Counted from the first letter of the stretch, positions 26,640 to 35,675 are shown. The stretch is DNA of 64,000 nucleotides from Clostridiaceae bacterium 14S0207 (GCA_003288255.1 CP026600.1:2604001-2668000), one strand, 5' to 3'. Made by a program: numbers and translations. The notes: a model not told the origin generated them from the sequence alone.

Positions 26640-27527
26640 ATGGCTGTTATGCCTCTTAGTGAAATTAAATGTCCTGTTAATATAACAGACTTTCCACAAT
26701 ACGATGGATTTGCTCAATATGAACAAATTGTTGCTATACAAACACCCTTAATTTATGACCAATGTTTATTAAAAAAATGTTTAATGGATTCTAGAGATCC
26801 TAGACTTCAATTAAACCCTCCTGTTTGTCCTCCTACACAACAAACAGTTGTTGGTCTTAACGGAGTCTTGAATAATATTCCTATAAATACACCTTTAAAT
26901 TTTCGTGAATTCAGAAATTTTACAGCATCTATAACGAATGTGTCTGCTACACAAATTTCTTCTGCTCAGAAATTAGTTACAGTAACGTATAATATTTCTT
27001 TTATTGCCGATGTATTGCAAGGTAATACAAATATTTCTATGCCAATTAGCCTTACAGGATTAAGTGAATCTGTTACTTTAAATTGCCCTGATTCATCATC
27101 CCAAATTTCAGTATCAACTGGTAATGATCCTGCAACTGATGAACCTATTTTTAAATTAGAAATTTTGCCTGATTTAGTTTCTTCATCAGCTTACTTTGTT
27201 ACTACACCTACTGATAACGCTCAATTGGTTAATGCAACTGTTTATTTTACATTATGCTATACATTAGTAATAAAATGTGAGTTAAATGTGCAAATGTTAA
27301 TTCCATTTTACGGTTTCTTCGAACAAGGAAGAGCTTGTTCTGGAGGCACTGTATCACCTGATGTTTGTCCTTGTAATCAATGTACAAATACACCTGCAAG
27401 CCAATTATATCCACCTATTGACTTTACTGTATTCAATTGTGGTGCAAGTAATCAACCATCCCCTACATCGACAAATAATATAAAACCAAGTACAGGAAAT
27501 GAAATTATACCAGCACCTTTAAAATAA
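26640..27527 (+). CDS. Cysteine-rich 295-residue protein, possible spore-surface component
   Basis: The gene has a near-perfect ribosome binding site (AAGGAGG) upstream of the ATG and its own terminator. Twelve or more cysteines are spread along the sequence, including CPVNI, QCLLKKC, PVCPP, LCYTLVIKCE and a cluster ACSGGTVSPDVCPCNQC. The middle is beta-rich (ITNVSATQISSAQKLVTVTYNISFIADV). The ending YTLVIKCELNVQMLIPFYGF resembles small clostridial cysteine-rich proteins of spore layers, but I cannot name a family with certainty. No signal peptide is seen. It shares with the giant proteins the cysteine-rich, beta-rich and non-secreted character. Spore association is inference. Confidence 0.7.
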   Translation: MAVMPLSEIKCPVNITDFPQYDGFAQYEQIVAIQTPLIYDQCLLKKCLMDSRDPRLQLNPPVCPPTQQTVVGLNGVLNNIPINTPLNFREFRNFTASITNVSATQISSAQKLVTVTYNISFIADVLQGNTNISMPISLTGLSESVTLNCPDSSSQISVSTGNDPATDEPIFKLEILPDLVSSSAYFVTTPTDNAQLVNATVYFTLCYTLVIKCELNVQMLIPFYGFFEQGRACSGGTVSPDVCPCNQCTNTPASQLYPPIDFTVFNCGASNQPSPTSTNNIKPSTGNEIIPAPLK

Positions 27528-27572
27528 AAAGTACATTACTAATGATAATAACTTAGCCTATAAATATATACT

Positions 27573-27626
27573 AAAAAAGAGTATCTTGAAAGGTGATTAA
27601 AACATCACCTTTTGATACTCTTTTTT
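27573..27626. terminator. Bidirectional terminator
   Basis: AAAAAGAGTATC pairs with GATACTCTTTTT, with an inner AAGGTGAT / ATCACCTT stem. Poly-A on one side and poly-T on the other let it end both the plus-strand gene (to 27527) and the minus-strand gene (to 27640). Confidence 0.85.
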
Positions 27627-27639
27627 ACTTTATATTTTA

Positions 27640-28791
27640 TTATGATGTAAATTCTTCTTCATATATATCTTTAATTGCCTCAACAATAGTTTCTATATCA
27701 TTAAAAGTATTAAAATATCCAGGACTTATTCTAACAGTTCCCATCTGCTCTGTTTTTAAATATTTATGAATCATTCCTGCACAATGAAATCCAGTCCTTA
27801 CAGCTATTCCTCTTTTATTTAAAAAATATCCTACATCTGATGGATCCAAATAATCTATATTAATTGAAAGAACTCCTGCTCTTGGTGCTTTTAATTTACC
27901 ATATATTTTAACATAGTGAAGTTTATTTAATTCTTCAATTAAATAATGCATAAGTTTCTCTTCTTTTTTATAAATTTTTTCTATTCCTTCATTTTTTAAA
28001 AACTTTATTCCCTCACATAACCCTGCAATTGAAGGTACATTCATGGTGCCACTTTCTAATATATCTGGAAAAAAACTAGGTTGATTTAAATCTAGAGATT
28101 TACTTCCTGTTCCACCAAACTTAATCGGTCTTATTTCATCTTGAATTTTAGGATCTATATAAAGTCCTCCTACCCCTTGTGGTCCTAATAATCCTTTATG
28201 CCCAGGGAAAGCAAGTATATTTATACTATCTTTTTTTACATCTATATTTAATTTTCCTGCACTTTGAGATGCATCTACCATAAATATTAATCCTTTTTCT
28301 TTACATAATTCGCCTATAGAATGTATATTTTGTATAGTACCTAACACATTAGATACATGATTTATTATTATCATTTTTGTACTTTTTTTTAAGCTACTTT
28401 TTATATCAACTAAATTAAGTTCTCCTTCATGATTTATAGGAACTATGGTTGTTTCTACTCCTTTTGACTCTAAATATTTAAGTGGTCGTAATACCGAATT
28501 ATGCTCCAAAGCTGTTGTAATTACATGATCTCCTGATCTCAATATTCCTATTATAGCTTCATTCAATCCTTCAGTTGCATTACTTGTAAAAACTATATTC
28601 ATAGGACTATCTATATTAAATAATTTACTTAATAGTTCTCTACATTCTGCTACTTTATCTCCCGCCAAATTAGCAATATCATAACTTCCTCTTCCTGGAT
28701 TTCCTGCATAATGATCTATACAGTTTTTTATTTCTTTTCCTATTTTATTAGGTTTTGGAAAACTTGTAGCTGCATTATCTAAATATATCAT
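27640..28791 (-). CDS. Class V aminotransferase, cysteine desulfurase family
   Basis: The protein has 383 residues of the PLP-dependent class V fold. Visible landmarks are YLDNAATSFPKP at the N-terminus, FTSNATEGLN for cofactor phosphate binding, a histidine of the ALEHNSVLRPL type, and DASQSAGK. The Schiff-base lysine lies in AFPGHKGLLGPQG, and the probable catalytic cysteine in RTGFHCAG. It fits the cysteine desulfurase-like family often seen near selenium or sulfur carrier genes rather than IscS or NifS proper. The likely reaction is sulfur (or selenium) mobilisation from cysteine (or selenocysteine); the true acceptor is unknown. The DUF3343 gene about 3 kb away is a candidate partner. 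Confidence 0.85.
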   Translation of the reverse strand: MIYLDNAATSFPKPNKIGKEIKNCIDHYAGNPGRGSYDIANLAGDKVAECRELLSKLFNIDSPMNIVFTSNATEGLNEAIIGILRSGDHVITTALEHNSVLRPLKYLESKGVETTIVPINHEGELNLVDIKSSLKKSTKMIIINHVSNVLGTIQNIHSIGELCKEKGLIFMVDASQSAGKLNIDVKKDSINILAFPGHKGLLGPQGVGGLYIDPKIQDEIRPIKFGGTGSKSLDLNQPSFFPDILESGTMNVPSIAGLCEGIKFLKNEGIEKIYKKEEKLMHYLIEELNKLHYVKIYGKLKAPRAGVLSINIDYLDPSDVGYFLNKRGIAVRTGFHCAGMIHKYLKTEQMGTVRISPGYFNTFNDIETIVEAIKDIYEEEFTS

Positions 28792-28858
28792 TAAAAAATT
28801 CCACCTTCTTATAAAAATACTTATAATATATATTATTAAATAAAAATATATTGGCTAC

Positions 28859-28898
28859 AAAAAAAATAACTTACAGCATTAATTACATCTGTAAGTTA
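28859..28898 (-). terminator. Terminator after the nucleotidase-like gene
   Basis: On the minus strand, TAACTTACAG pairs with CTGTAAGTTA (28867-28898, 12-nt loop) and runs directly into eight Ts. Confidence 0.8.
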
Positions 28899-28928
28899 CT
28901 TTTACTTATATAATATTTAAACTTAATT

Positions 28929-29498
28929 TTATTTATTACTAATTTTTTTAACTTCTTTTTGAATATCTTCCCAACCTAGCACTCTAGTTATATTATCAAT
29001 TAGTGGATATCTATTATAATTAGTATCTAACATTAATACTTTAATGCCTTCTTTTGCTAAAAATACAGAATTTCTATATCTATCTTCTATAAATATATCA
29101 CATTTTAGTTCCTTAGCTTGTTCAGCTTTATTATGATGCCCCATCATATATACTGGTACTTTAGGTAATCCATTTTCACAAAGCCATTTTTCAGTAACTT
29201 GCCTATATTTATCAGGTCTTGCAGTTATATAATATATATTATGCTCTTCAGCAAGTTTATTTAAAACTTGTACAGCAAAATCTCTAGGTATATTATCTAA
29301 ATGAATTTGTTCTCCTAATTCGTCGTAAAATTCATTATATGTTTCATCATCAATATTTAATATCCTACAAATATCAAATTTTACTATATCTTCTGACCTT
29401 AAATTTGTATGAAAATATGGATTAACATATTTTAACCAATAGTAAGGATCCGTAATGGTTCCATCTATATCTACACATATATTTAATTTCATGCCCAT
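28929..29498 (-). CDS. HAD-family 5'-nucleotidase-like protein
   Basis: The 189-residue protein begins LNICVDIDGTITDP, the DxDGT nucleophile motif of HAD hydrolases. YYITARPDKYRQVTEKWL (motif II) and CDIFIEDRYRNS (motif IV) follow. The layout matches the 5'(3')-deoxyribonucleotidase type C group, which dephosphorylates nucleotides. Two ATGs lie close together (MGMK); AGGAGG stands 4 nt before the first and 10 nt before the second, so either could be used. Substrate specificity cannot be read from the sequence. Likely cytosolic. Confidence 0.8.
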   Translation of the reverse strand: MGMKLNICVDIDGTITDPYYWLKYVNPYFHTNLRSEDIVKFDICRILNIDDETYNEFYDELGEQIHLDNIPRDFAVQVLNKLAEEHNIYYITARPDKYRQVTEKWLCENGLPKVPVYMMGHHNKAEQAKELKCDIFIEDRYRNSVFLAKEGIKVLMLDTNYNRYPLIDNITRVLGWEDIQKEVKKISNK

Positions 29499-29568
29499 AA
29501 TCCCTCCTGTAGTGTAAATTAATTATAGTATATAGTATATTTAGGAGAAATCAAGTGTTACCTTAAAT

Positions 29569-31164
29569 TTAGTCACAATTTAGTATCCTTTTTTCTGCAT
29601 TTTCAACAATTTCTTGTGGATAACCTATGTATTTCAAGATTCTTATAGCATTTCTGGTAGGTGACACTCCTTTTTTAATTAAATAATCAAATATAAGTTT
29701 ATCTCCCTCTACCTCTTCTCTAAAATAATAGGAATTATATTCATTTACCAGAAGTTTTGTAAGTTCCAAGTCATGTGTCGCTACTGTTACTAGACAATTA
29801 TTTTTATCTAAATATTTTAGTATTTCTAATGCTGCACTAATTCTTTCTACTGGATTAGTACCTCTAAATATCTCATCTATTAATGCCAATGTTGGAACTT
29901 CTTCATTACACTTTTTAATTATTCTTAATAAAGCTTCTACTTCTCCAAAATAATAACTTTTTCCGCTTACTAAATTATCTGATGGACTTATTGAGCTTAA
30001 AATATGAAAATATGAGGCTTTATACTCATCGGCTGTGCATGTTAAAATACTTTGAGCCAATACTGAATTAACTCCTATAGTTCTTAAAAAAGTTGATTTA
30101 CCTGACATGTTTGATCCTGTTAATATTATTCCTTTATTATTCATGTGTACATTATTTCCAATAGCATTTTCAACCAATGGATGTTTTAAGTTTTTAGCTT
30201 CTATAAATTTACCTTCGTTTATAAGTTCTGGCTTGCAATATTCCTGTAATTGCTCTCTATACGATGCTACTGAAATCAATGAATCTACTTCACCTAATGT
30301 TAGATATATCTTTTTTAATTCTTCTTTTTTGTCTTTAAGTTTACCTATTACTCTAAAATATGCTCTTTCTTCTACTAGAAATAATACATTTATATATTGA
30401 CGAATCGAATCTGCCAATTCCCCTAAATTAGATTCACCTAATAATCCTGACTTTTTTGTTATCTCTTTACAAGCATTAGAATTTTCTTTTAGAATTTTAC
30501 CATATTCTTTTAATTCATCTATATTTAAATTTCCTATTTTCCCTGCACCCTTTATAATAGCTCCTAGATATTTAATAGAATTTACATAAGCACCTATAAC
30601 TGTTTGGGTTTTAAAATGAAAATATGTATTAAGTACAAAATCTAAAACCAATGGAAGCATAACTTTTGAGAAGCCTACTACAAATATACTTCCTATTAAA
30701 GCTATAGAAATACACGGTAAAATATAAAACAAATATTTTCTATTCTTATCTCCATCTAAATCATCCCAAATTAAATCGAAAACTTCACTATTACTTTTTC
30801 CTATTTTAAATAATTCTAATTCCACCTTTTCTCTTTCTTTAGGATTATTTTGAAAAAACTCTATGTATTTGTCTCTTAATCTTAATTTTTCTTCATCTAA
30901 TAATGGTGTTCTTAAAATATTATATAAAACCTGTTGACCTACTGTTGTATTGGTTCTATCAATTTTTGAAAAAATGTCTTTCATATTTAAATCTTCAAAG
31001 GTTTGGTCATCTATGAAAAAGTCAATTTCTTCATACTTCTTTAATTTACTAAACAATCCACTAATTTGCTTGAAATTTCTTTTTTGTTTATTTTCTTTTC
31101 CCCATTTGTTTTTTATTTTTTGTATTTTAGATTTATCAAAAAACCTAGTTATAAAATTATCCAT
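29569..31164 (-). CDS. MutS-family ATPase with membrane segments
   Basis: The protein has 531 residues. The C-terminal MutS ATPase domain is intact: Walker A LTGSNMSGKSTFLRT near residue 348, Walker B LALIDEIFRGTNP near 428, and the trailing TVATHDLELT. It lacks the N-terminal mismatch-recognition domain of MutS1 and the Smr domain of MutS2. Around residues 143-185 are two hydrophobic stretches (FYILPCISIALIGSIFVVGF and VMLPLVLDFVLNTYF) that look membrane-spanning. It belongs to the MutS-related family of unknown role, so a part in mismatch repair should not be assumed. A consensus-like promoter lies just upstream. Confidence 0.8.
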   Translation of the reverse strand: MDNFITRFFDKSKIQKIKNKWGKENKQKRNFKQISGLFSKLKKYEEIDFFIDDQTFEDLNMKDIFSKIDRTNTTVGQQVLYNILRTPLLDEEKLRLRDKYIEFFQNNPKEREKVELELFKIGKSNSEVFDLIWDDLDGDKNRKYLFYILPCISIALIGSIFVVGFSKVMLPLVLDFVLNTYFHFKTQTVIGAYVNSIKYLGAIIKGAGKIGNLNIDELKEYGKILKENSNACKEITKKSGLLGESNLGELADSIRQYINVLFLVEERAYFRVIGKLKDKKEELKKIYLTLGEVDSLISVASYREQLQEYCKPELINEGKFIEAKNLKHPLVENAIGNNVHMNNKGIILTGSNMSGKSTFLRTIGVNSVLAQSILTCTADEYKASYFHILSSISPSDNLVSGKSYYFGEVEALLRIIKKCNEEVPTLALIDEIFRGTNPVERISAALEILKYLDKNNCLVTVATHDLELTKLLVNEYNSYYFREEVEGDKLIFDYLIKKGVSPTRNAIRILKYIGYPQEIVENAEKRILNCD

Positions 31165-31213
31165 ATTCCCTTATATTCCCCTCTAAAATTTAAATTTTAC
31201 AAACTTATTTTAA

Positions 31214-31242
31214 ATCTTACAGTATATCTTGATTATTTTCAA
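31214..31242 (-). promoter_or_regulatory. Promoter of the MutS-like gene
   Basis: On the minus strand, TTGAAA (31242-31237), a 17-nt spacer, then TAAGAT (31219-31214), about 50 nt upstream of the start at 31164. This is a good sigma-A match. Confidence 0.55.
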
Positions 31243-31330
31243 TATTTTTTATTTAATGTGTTATTTAATAGTAATATACTATTGAATTCTCTATCTTAAA
31301 TATATTTATTTTTATAAAATACATACTAAA

Positions 31331-31375
31331 TAAAAAAAGATCGTGTTCTGGCCAAAAACACAATCTTTTTCTAAT
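31331..31375 (-). terminator. Terminator of the methylaspartate operon
   Basis: On the minus strand, GATTGTGTT pairs with AACACGATC (one G-U pair) and is followed by TTTTTTTATTT, about 90 nt downstream of the citF stop. Confidence 0.8.
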
Positions 31376-31466
31376 TCATGAATTATTTTATTGTTTAAAT
31401 TGTAACTTTTTAACACACATTAAAAAATTTTGTTTTACGCACTTTAATTTTTCATTTTAATATTAT

Positions 31467-33005
31467 TTACTTTGCTTTTCTAACTACGTCTATAACTGTT
31501 CCATCTCTGTATTCCACTACTGCTACAACCTCATCTGTAAACTCTAATTCTTTAGGTTTACCTGTCATATTTTCAGCTAGATCCTTTAATTCCTCTATAG
31601 TCATAATTGGAAGTCTAGTATCTTTTAATTTTTCTATTAAGTCTTTTCTTCTTGGGTTAATTGCAATACCTCTTTCAGTTACAACCATGTCTATACTTTC
31701 ACCTGGTGTTGTTACTGTAGTTACTCTATTTTTAATTATTGGAGTTCTTGATTTAACTAGTTTTGTAACTACTATAGCTAATTTAGAACCAGCTGCAGTA
31801 TCACTATGTCCACCAGAACCTCCCATTATTGTTCCATCTGATGCTGTAGTTACGTTTACATTAAAATCAGTATCAATTTCTGTTGCTCCTAAAATCATTA
31901 TGTCTAGTTTATTTACAACTGCCCCTTTATTTAGAGCATTTCCATACATTGAAGATGACATACTCATATGTTTTGGGTTATCTTTTATTGATTTAACTGC
32001 TTTAAGGTCGAAACATTGAACGTCAAATATATTTCTAAATAGTCCTTCCTCTAACATTTCTACCATATAACCAGTTATTCCACCAGCTGCAAAACTTCCT
32101 TGAATTTGTTCTTTTTTCATGTATTCTTTAAGTTCTGACGCAACTGCTAGAGAGATTCCCCCTGCTCCTGTTTGGAATGATAATCCGTCTTTAACTAATC
32201 CAGAAGCCACCATTGCATCAGATGCCATTTTAGCTATTTTCAATCCTATTGGATCTTTTGTAACTTGAGTTGTTCCTGAAACTATTCCTGCTGGATCTCC
32301 AATACTATCAATTTTTAACACATAATCCACACAACTTTGTGTTATTTCTATTGGACATGCAGGATATGGCACTAAGTTATCTGTTATAGCAATCACTGTA
32401 TCTGCAAATTCAGCATCTGCTTCTGCATATCCTAATGATCCACACGCTGATGGACCTTCTACTCCATTAATATTTCCATATTCATCTGCTGTAGGAGCTG
32501 CTAAGAAAGCAATGTCCACATGTAAATCGCCACTTTCCATAAGTCTTGCTCTTCCGCCATGTGTATGCATTACTGCTGGTGTTTTTAACTTACCTTCTGA
32601 TACAGCTATAGCAACTGGTCCTGACATATAAGCTGCATATAAGCCTGTAACTGTTCCATCTTCCATATATTTTACTAGTGGAGCATGTACTGGGAATATA
32701 GAGCTAGCTGCTATGGTAAGATTTTTAATTTCTCTTTTAGCTAAAGCTTCTACTACCATATTTAAAACATAGTCACCATTTCTTAAATGATGGTGAAATG
32801 CTATTGTCATACCATTCTTTAATTCTAATTTATTTAATAATTCATCAAGAGAATTAACTAATTTGTCTTCTCCTGGTTTTGTAGCTTTTATTTTTAGAAC
32901 TCTCTTTTCACATTCGCCAACATGAACAAAAGCTCCTTCAAAAGGTTTTACCTTTCCATACCCGTCTATAACTTCAGGTAATTCTCTTCCAAGAACATTT
33001 TTCAT
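31467..33005 (-). CDS. citF: Citrate/citramalate lyase alpha subunit
   Basis: The protein has 512 residues from the ATG at 33005 (MKNVLGRELPEVIDGYGKV), with GAGG 9 nt upstream. The frame extends 11 codons further but without support. This is the CoA-transferase subunit of the lyase: it swaps the acetyl group on the carrier protein for citramalate. The family outline is clear (AFHHHLRNGDYV, GGRARLMESGDLHVD, GSGGHSDTAAGSKL, VVTERGIAINPRRKDL). In this operon, after mesaconase, the substrate is more likely (S)-citramalate than citrate, giving acetate and pyruvate. It is the last gene before the operon terminator. Confidence 0.9.
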   Translation of the reverse strand: MKNVLGRELPEVIDGYGKVKPFEGAFVHVGECEKRVLKIKATKPGEDKLVNSLDELLNKLELKNGMTIAFHHHLRNGDYVLNMVVEALAKREIKNLTIAASSIFPVHAPLVKYMEDGTVTGLYAAYMSGPVAIAVSEGKLKTPAVMHTHGGRARLMESGDLHVDIAFLAAPTADEYGNINGVEGPSACGSLGYAEADAEFADTVIAITDNLVPYPACPIEITQSCVDYVLKIDSIGDPAGIVSGTTQVTKDPIGLKIAKMASDAMVASGLVKDGLSFQTGAGGISLAVASELKEYMKKEQIQGSFAAGGITGYMVEMLEEGLFRNIFDVQCFDLKAVKSIKDNPKHMSMSSSMYGNALNKGAVVNKLDIMILGATEIDTDFNVNVTTASDGTIMGGSGGHSDTAAGSKLAIVVTKLVKSRTPIIKNRVTTVTTPGESIDMVVTERGIAINPRRKDLIEKLKDTRLPIMTIEELKDLAENMTGKPKELEFTDEVVAVVEYRDGTVIDVVRKAK

Positions 33006-33043
33006 GATATATCCCTCACTTACTATTTTAGTATACAACTTAA

Positions 33044-33916
33044 TTAGATAAGTCCTAGAATTTTTGCTAATTCAAGAGTAGTTTTTGCTCTATTTATAAC
33101 TGGAGCATCAACCATTTTTCCGTCTAGTGAGAATACTCCTTTACCTTCACTTTTAGCTTCTTCCATAGCATCCATAACTCTTTGAGCATGTTTAATTTCT
33201 GCTGCTGCTGGAGCAAATACTGAATGAATTGTATCTATTTGTCTTGGATTTATAGATGCCTTTCCTGTAAAGCCTAAGTTTTTAGCTTTTTCTGTGTCTT
33301 TTCTTAATCCTTCAAAATCATTAGTATCTGTAAATGGTGTATCTATAGAATCAACTCTTAATGCTCTACAAGCCATTGATACTTTATTTCTTGCATAAAG
33401 AATTTCATCACCTTGTTTTGTTCTTTTAACTCCTAAATCTGATGTTAAGTCTTCTCCACCTAATAATATCCCTTCAACTCTGTTTGAAGATTTTATTATG
33501 TTGTAAACATTTTCAACACCATAAGCTGTTTCTACTAGTCCAAATAGTCTAATACTTCCTTCTTCAAATCCTTGTTCTTTTTCTATTCTTGTAAGTTCTT
33601 TGTCTACCTTTACTATAGCATCCTCTGTAACTTTAGGAACCAAAATAGTATCTGGTTTTACTTTCGCTATATTTTCTATATCATCCATTGCATACTCTGT
33701 ATCTAATGGATTAATTCTCACTACTACTTCTACACCTTTATAATGAAGGCTCTTTATTGCTTCTCTAACTAAAATTCTTGCTGCATCTTTTTCTGTTAAA
33801 CTAACAGCGTCTTCTAGGTCTAATATTATAGAATCTGCTCCTAATATATCTGCACTTTGTAACATCCCTGGATTATTTCCTGGCATGAATAACATAGTTC
33901 TTCTTAATCTTTTCAT
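33044..33916 (-). CDS. citE: Citrate/citramalate lyase beta subunit
   Basis: The protein has 290 residues, beginning MKRLRRTMLFMPGNNPGML. The ATG at 33916 has AAGGGG about 11 nt upstream, whereas the GTG four codons earlier overlaps that site. It belongs to the HpcH/HpaI-type TIM-barrel aldolase family. SIILDLEDAVS and LFGLVETAYGVENV hold the metal-binding acidic residues, and GLRKDTEKAKNLGFTGKASINPRQ lies near the end. It cleaves the thioester-bound citramalyl group to pyruvate and acetyl carrier. Context favours citramalate lyase. Confidence 0.9.
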   Translation of the reverse strand: MKRLRRTMLFMPGNNPGMLQSADILGADSIILDLEDAVSLTEKDAARILVREAIKSLHYKGVEVVVRINPLDTEYAMDDIENIAKVKPDTILVPKVTEDAIVKVDKELTRIEKEQGFEEGSIRLFGLVETAYGVENVYNIIKSSNRVEGILLGGEDLTSDLGVKRTKQGDEILYARNKVSMACRALRVDSIDTPFTDTNDFEGLRKDTEKAKNLGFTGKASINPRQIDTIHSVFAPAAAEIKHAQRVMDAMEEAKSEGKGVFSLDGKMVDAPVINRAKTTLELAKILGLI

Positions 33917-33931
33917 ATCAATAGTCACCCC

Positions 33932-34195
33932 TTACATACTAGCCCTTTTTACTGCTGTTTCAACTCTAGACTTAATTGTATAATTTAAAGCACCCTTATC
34001 TTGAGCCCTTACTATAGCGTCTTTAACATCTAATTCTTTTAGGGTTTGTCTTATAACTCTTTCGATTTCTTCACCAAATTGTTTCATAACTATACTCTCA
34101 AGTTCTAGTTTTATGCCATTTTCATTAGGCATAACCATAATATATATATCATTTGATTCCATTGTGCCCGCCTTAGCTGGTTTTAGTATTTCCAT
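33932..34195 (-). CDS. citD: Citrate/citramalate lyase acyl carrier (gamma) subunit
   Basis: The protein has 87 residues from the ATG at 34195 (MEILKPAKAGTMESNDIYI), with GAGGTGA 5 nt before it. The open frame starts at a GTG that lies within this ribosome binding site. The serine in GTMESND is where the phosphoribosyl-dephospho-CoA group attaches in this family. It carries the acyl group between the alpha and beta subunits. The genes for activation and cofactor attachment (citC, citX, citG) are not in this window. Confidence 0.9.
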   Translation of the reverse strand: MEILKPAKAGTMESNDIYIMVMPNENGIKLELESIVMKQFGEEIERVIRQTLKELDVKDAIVRAQDKGALNYTIKSRVETAVKRASM

Positions 34196-34212
34196 AAGTC
34201 TCACCTCAAATT

Positions 34213-34770
34213 TTATTTTATAGAGTCTAGGTAAGCCTTTTGGCCTTCCTCATATAGATTATTTCCTTCACTATCAATTACTACAACAGCAGGAAAATCC
34301 TTTACAACTAATCTTCTCAATGCTTCTGCACCTAAATCCTCATATGTTACTATTTCAGCTTCTTGTACTGATTTTCCTATTAATGCAGCTGCTCCACCTA
34401 TAGCTCCAAAATAAACTGCTGTATTTTTTTTCATGGACTCAATTACTTCTTTTGATCTTAAGCCTTTACCTATCATTCCTTTTAAACCTTCATCTAAAAG
34501 TCTTGGTGCATATGGGTCCATTCTATAACTAGTAGTTGGTCCACCTGAGCCAAATGCTTGACCTGGTTTTGCTGGTGTTGGTCCAACATAGTATATAATC
34601 GCATCTTTAATATCTATAGGAAGTTCTTTTCCTTCATCTAATAAATCTACTAATCTTTTATGTGCTGCATCTCTTGATGTATATATAACCCCTGATATTA
34701 AAACGGTATCACCTGCTTTTAGGTCTTTAACTTTTTCTGCTGTTAAAGGAGTTGTTATTCTCTTTTCCAT
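34213..34770 (-). CDS. Mesaconase/fumarase beta subunit (Fe-S type)
   Basis: The 185-residue protein is of the class I fumarate hydratase C-terminal family: GDTVLISGVIYTSRDAAHKR near the start, YYVGPTPAKPGQAFGSGGPTTSYRMDPY in the middle, AVYFGAIGGAAAL later, and VVVIDSEGNNLY near the end. It works with the alpha subunit encoded just upstream. Between methylaspartate ammonia-lyase and citramalate lyase, its reaction is most likely hydration of mesaconate to (S)-citramalate. Many enzymes of this type also hydrate fumarate. Confidence 0.88.
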   Translation of the reverse strand: MEKRITTPLTAEKVKDLKAGDTVLISGVIYTSRDAAHKRLVDLLDEGKELPIDIKDAIIYYVGPTPAKPGQAFGSGGPTTSYRMDPYAPRLLDEGLKGMIGKGLRSKEVIESMKKNTAVYFGAIGGAAALIGKSVQEAEIVTYEDLGAEALRRLVVKDFPAVVVIDSEGNNLYEEGQKAYLDSIK

Positions 34771-34794
34771 TTCTATATTCCTCCAAACCCTTTA

Positions 34795-35637
34795 TTATAG
34801 TTCTCGTGCTGCATGTCTTGCTACGTGGCAATTAATATTAACTGCTACTGGAAGACCTGCAATATGAGTTGGATAGTGTTCTATATTCACAGCAAGAGCC
34901 GTAGTTTTTCCACCAAAACCTTGAGGACCAATTCCTAAATTGTTTATCTTTTCTAACAATTCCGCCTCTAAGTTTGCATAAAATTCATCTGGATTCTTTT
35001 CATCTAAGGATCTTGTTAATGCTTTTTTAGCCATATTAGCTGCTCTATCAAATGTTCCTCCAATTCCTACCCCAACCACAATTGGTGGACATGGATTTGG
35101 ACCTGCATCTTTTACAACTTTTAAGATAAATTCTTTTACACCTTCAAGACCATCTGCTGGTTTTAACATTTTGATTTGACTCATATTTTCTGAACCAAAT
35201 CCTTTTGGTGCAACTGTAAGCTTAAATTTATCTCCTGGTACTATATTATAATATATTATAGCCGGTGTATTATCATTTGTATTTACTCTATTTATTGGAT
35301 CTTTTACTACTGATTTTCTTAAATATCCTTCTGTATATCCTTGTGCCACACCTTTATTAATAGCCTCTTCTAAACCTCCACCTACTATATGAACTTCTTG
35401 TCCAATTTCAACAAATACGCAAGCCATTCCTGTATCTTGACATATTGGTCTATCCTCATCGTGCGCTATATTGAAGTTTGTAATAATTTTGTCTAATATT
35501 CCTTTAGCTGTATCCCAAGTTTCTTCTTTATGTGTAGTTTTTATTCTATCTTTAACATCTTCTGCTAAATAATAATTTGCTTTTATACATAATTCCTTTA
35601 TGGTATTTGTAATTTCAGACACATTAATTTCTCTCAT
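34795..35637 (-). CDS. Mesaconase/fumarase alpha subunit (Fe-S type)
   Basis: The protein has 280 residues. The ATG at 35637 ([16 protein letters not shown]) has GGAGG 7 nt upstream; five upstream codons belong to that site. This is the Fe-S cluster subunit, with the three expected cysteines in PICQDTG, GPNPCPP and [15 protein letters not shown]-like [25 protein letters not shown] and the final HAAREL are typical. It is preceded by a strong hairpin at 35676-35705 that may reduce read-through from the upstream gene. Mesaconate is the likely substrate from operon order. Confidence 0.9.
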   Translation of the reverse strand: MREINVSEITNTIKELCIKANYYLAEDVKDRIKTTHKEETWDTAKGILDKIITNFNIAHDEDRPICQDTGMACVFVEIGQEVHIVGGGLEEAINKGVAQGYTEGYLRKSVVKDPINRVNTNDNTPAIIYYNIVPGDKFKLTVAPKGFGSENMSQIKMLKPADGLEGVKEFILKVVKDAGPNPCPPIVVGVGIGGTFDRAANMAKKALTRSLDEKNPDEFYANLEAELLEKINNLGIGPQGFGGKTTALAVNIEHYPTHIAGLPVAVNINCHVARHAAREL

Positions 35638-35675
35638 TATTATTTCCTCCAATTTATACTATGGAATTATTGGAT

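Larger units (their letters stand above)
31165..31466. other. Intergenic region, promoter and terminator only
   Basis: This 302-bp AT-rich gap lies between the MutS-like gene and the end of citF. It contains the promoter of the former (31214-31242) and the terminator of the methylaspartate operon (31331-31375). I see no gene in it. Confidence 0.7.

Noticed and set aside
29569-31164. mutS1 or mutS2
   Set aside because: It lacks the mismatch-recognition domain and the Smr domain and is too short.
31467-34195. Citrate fermentation operon
   Set aside because: There is no citrate transporter, citC, citX or citG nearby and the context is glutamate fermentation.
34213-35637. TCA-cycle fumarase
   Set aside because: The genes lie between methylaspartate ammonia-lyase and citramalate lyase, so mesaconase is the better reading, although fumarase activity is possible.
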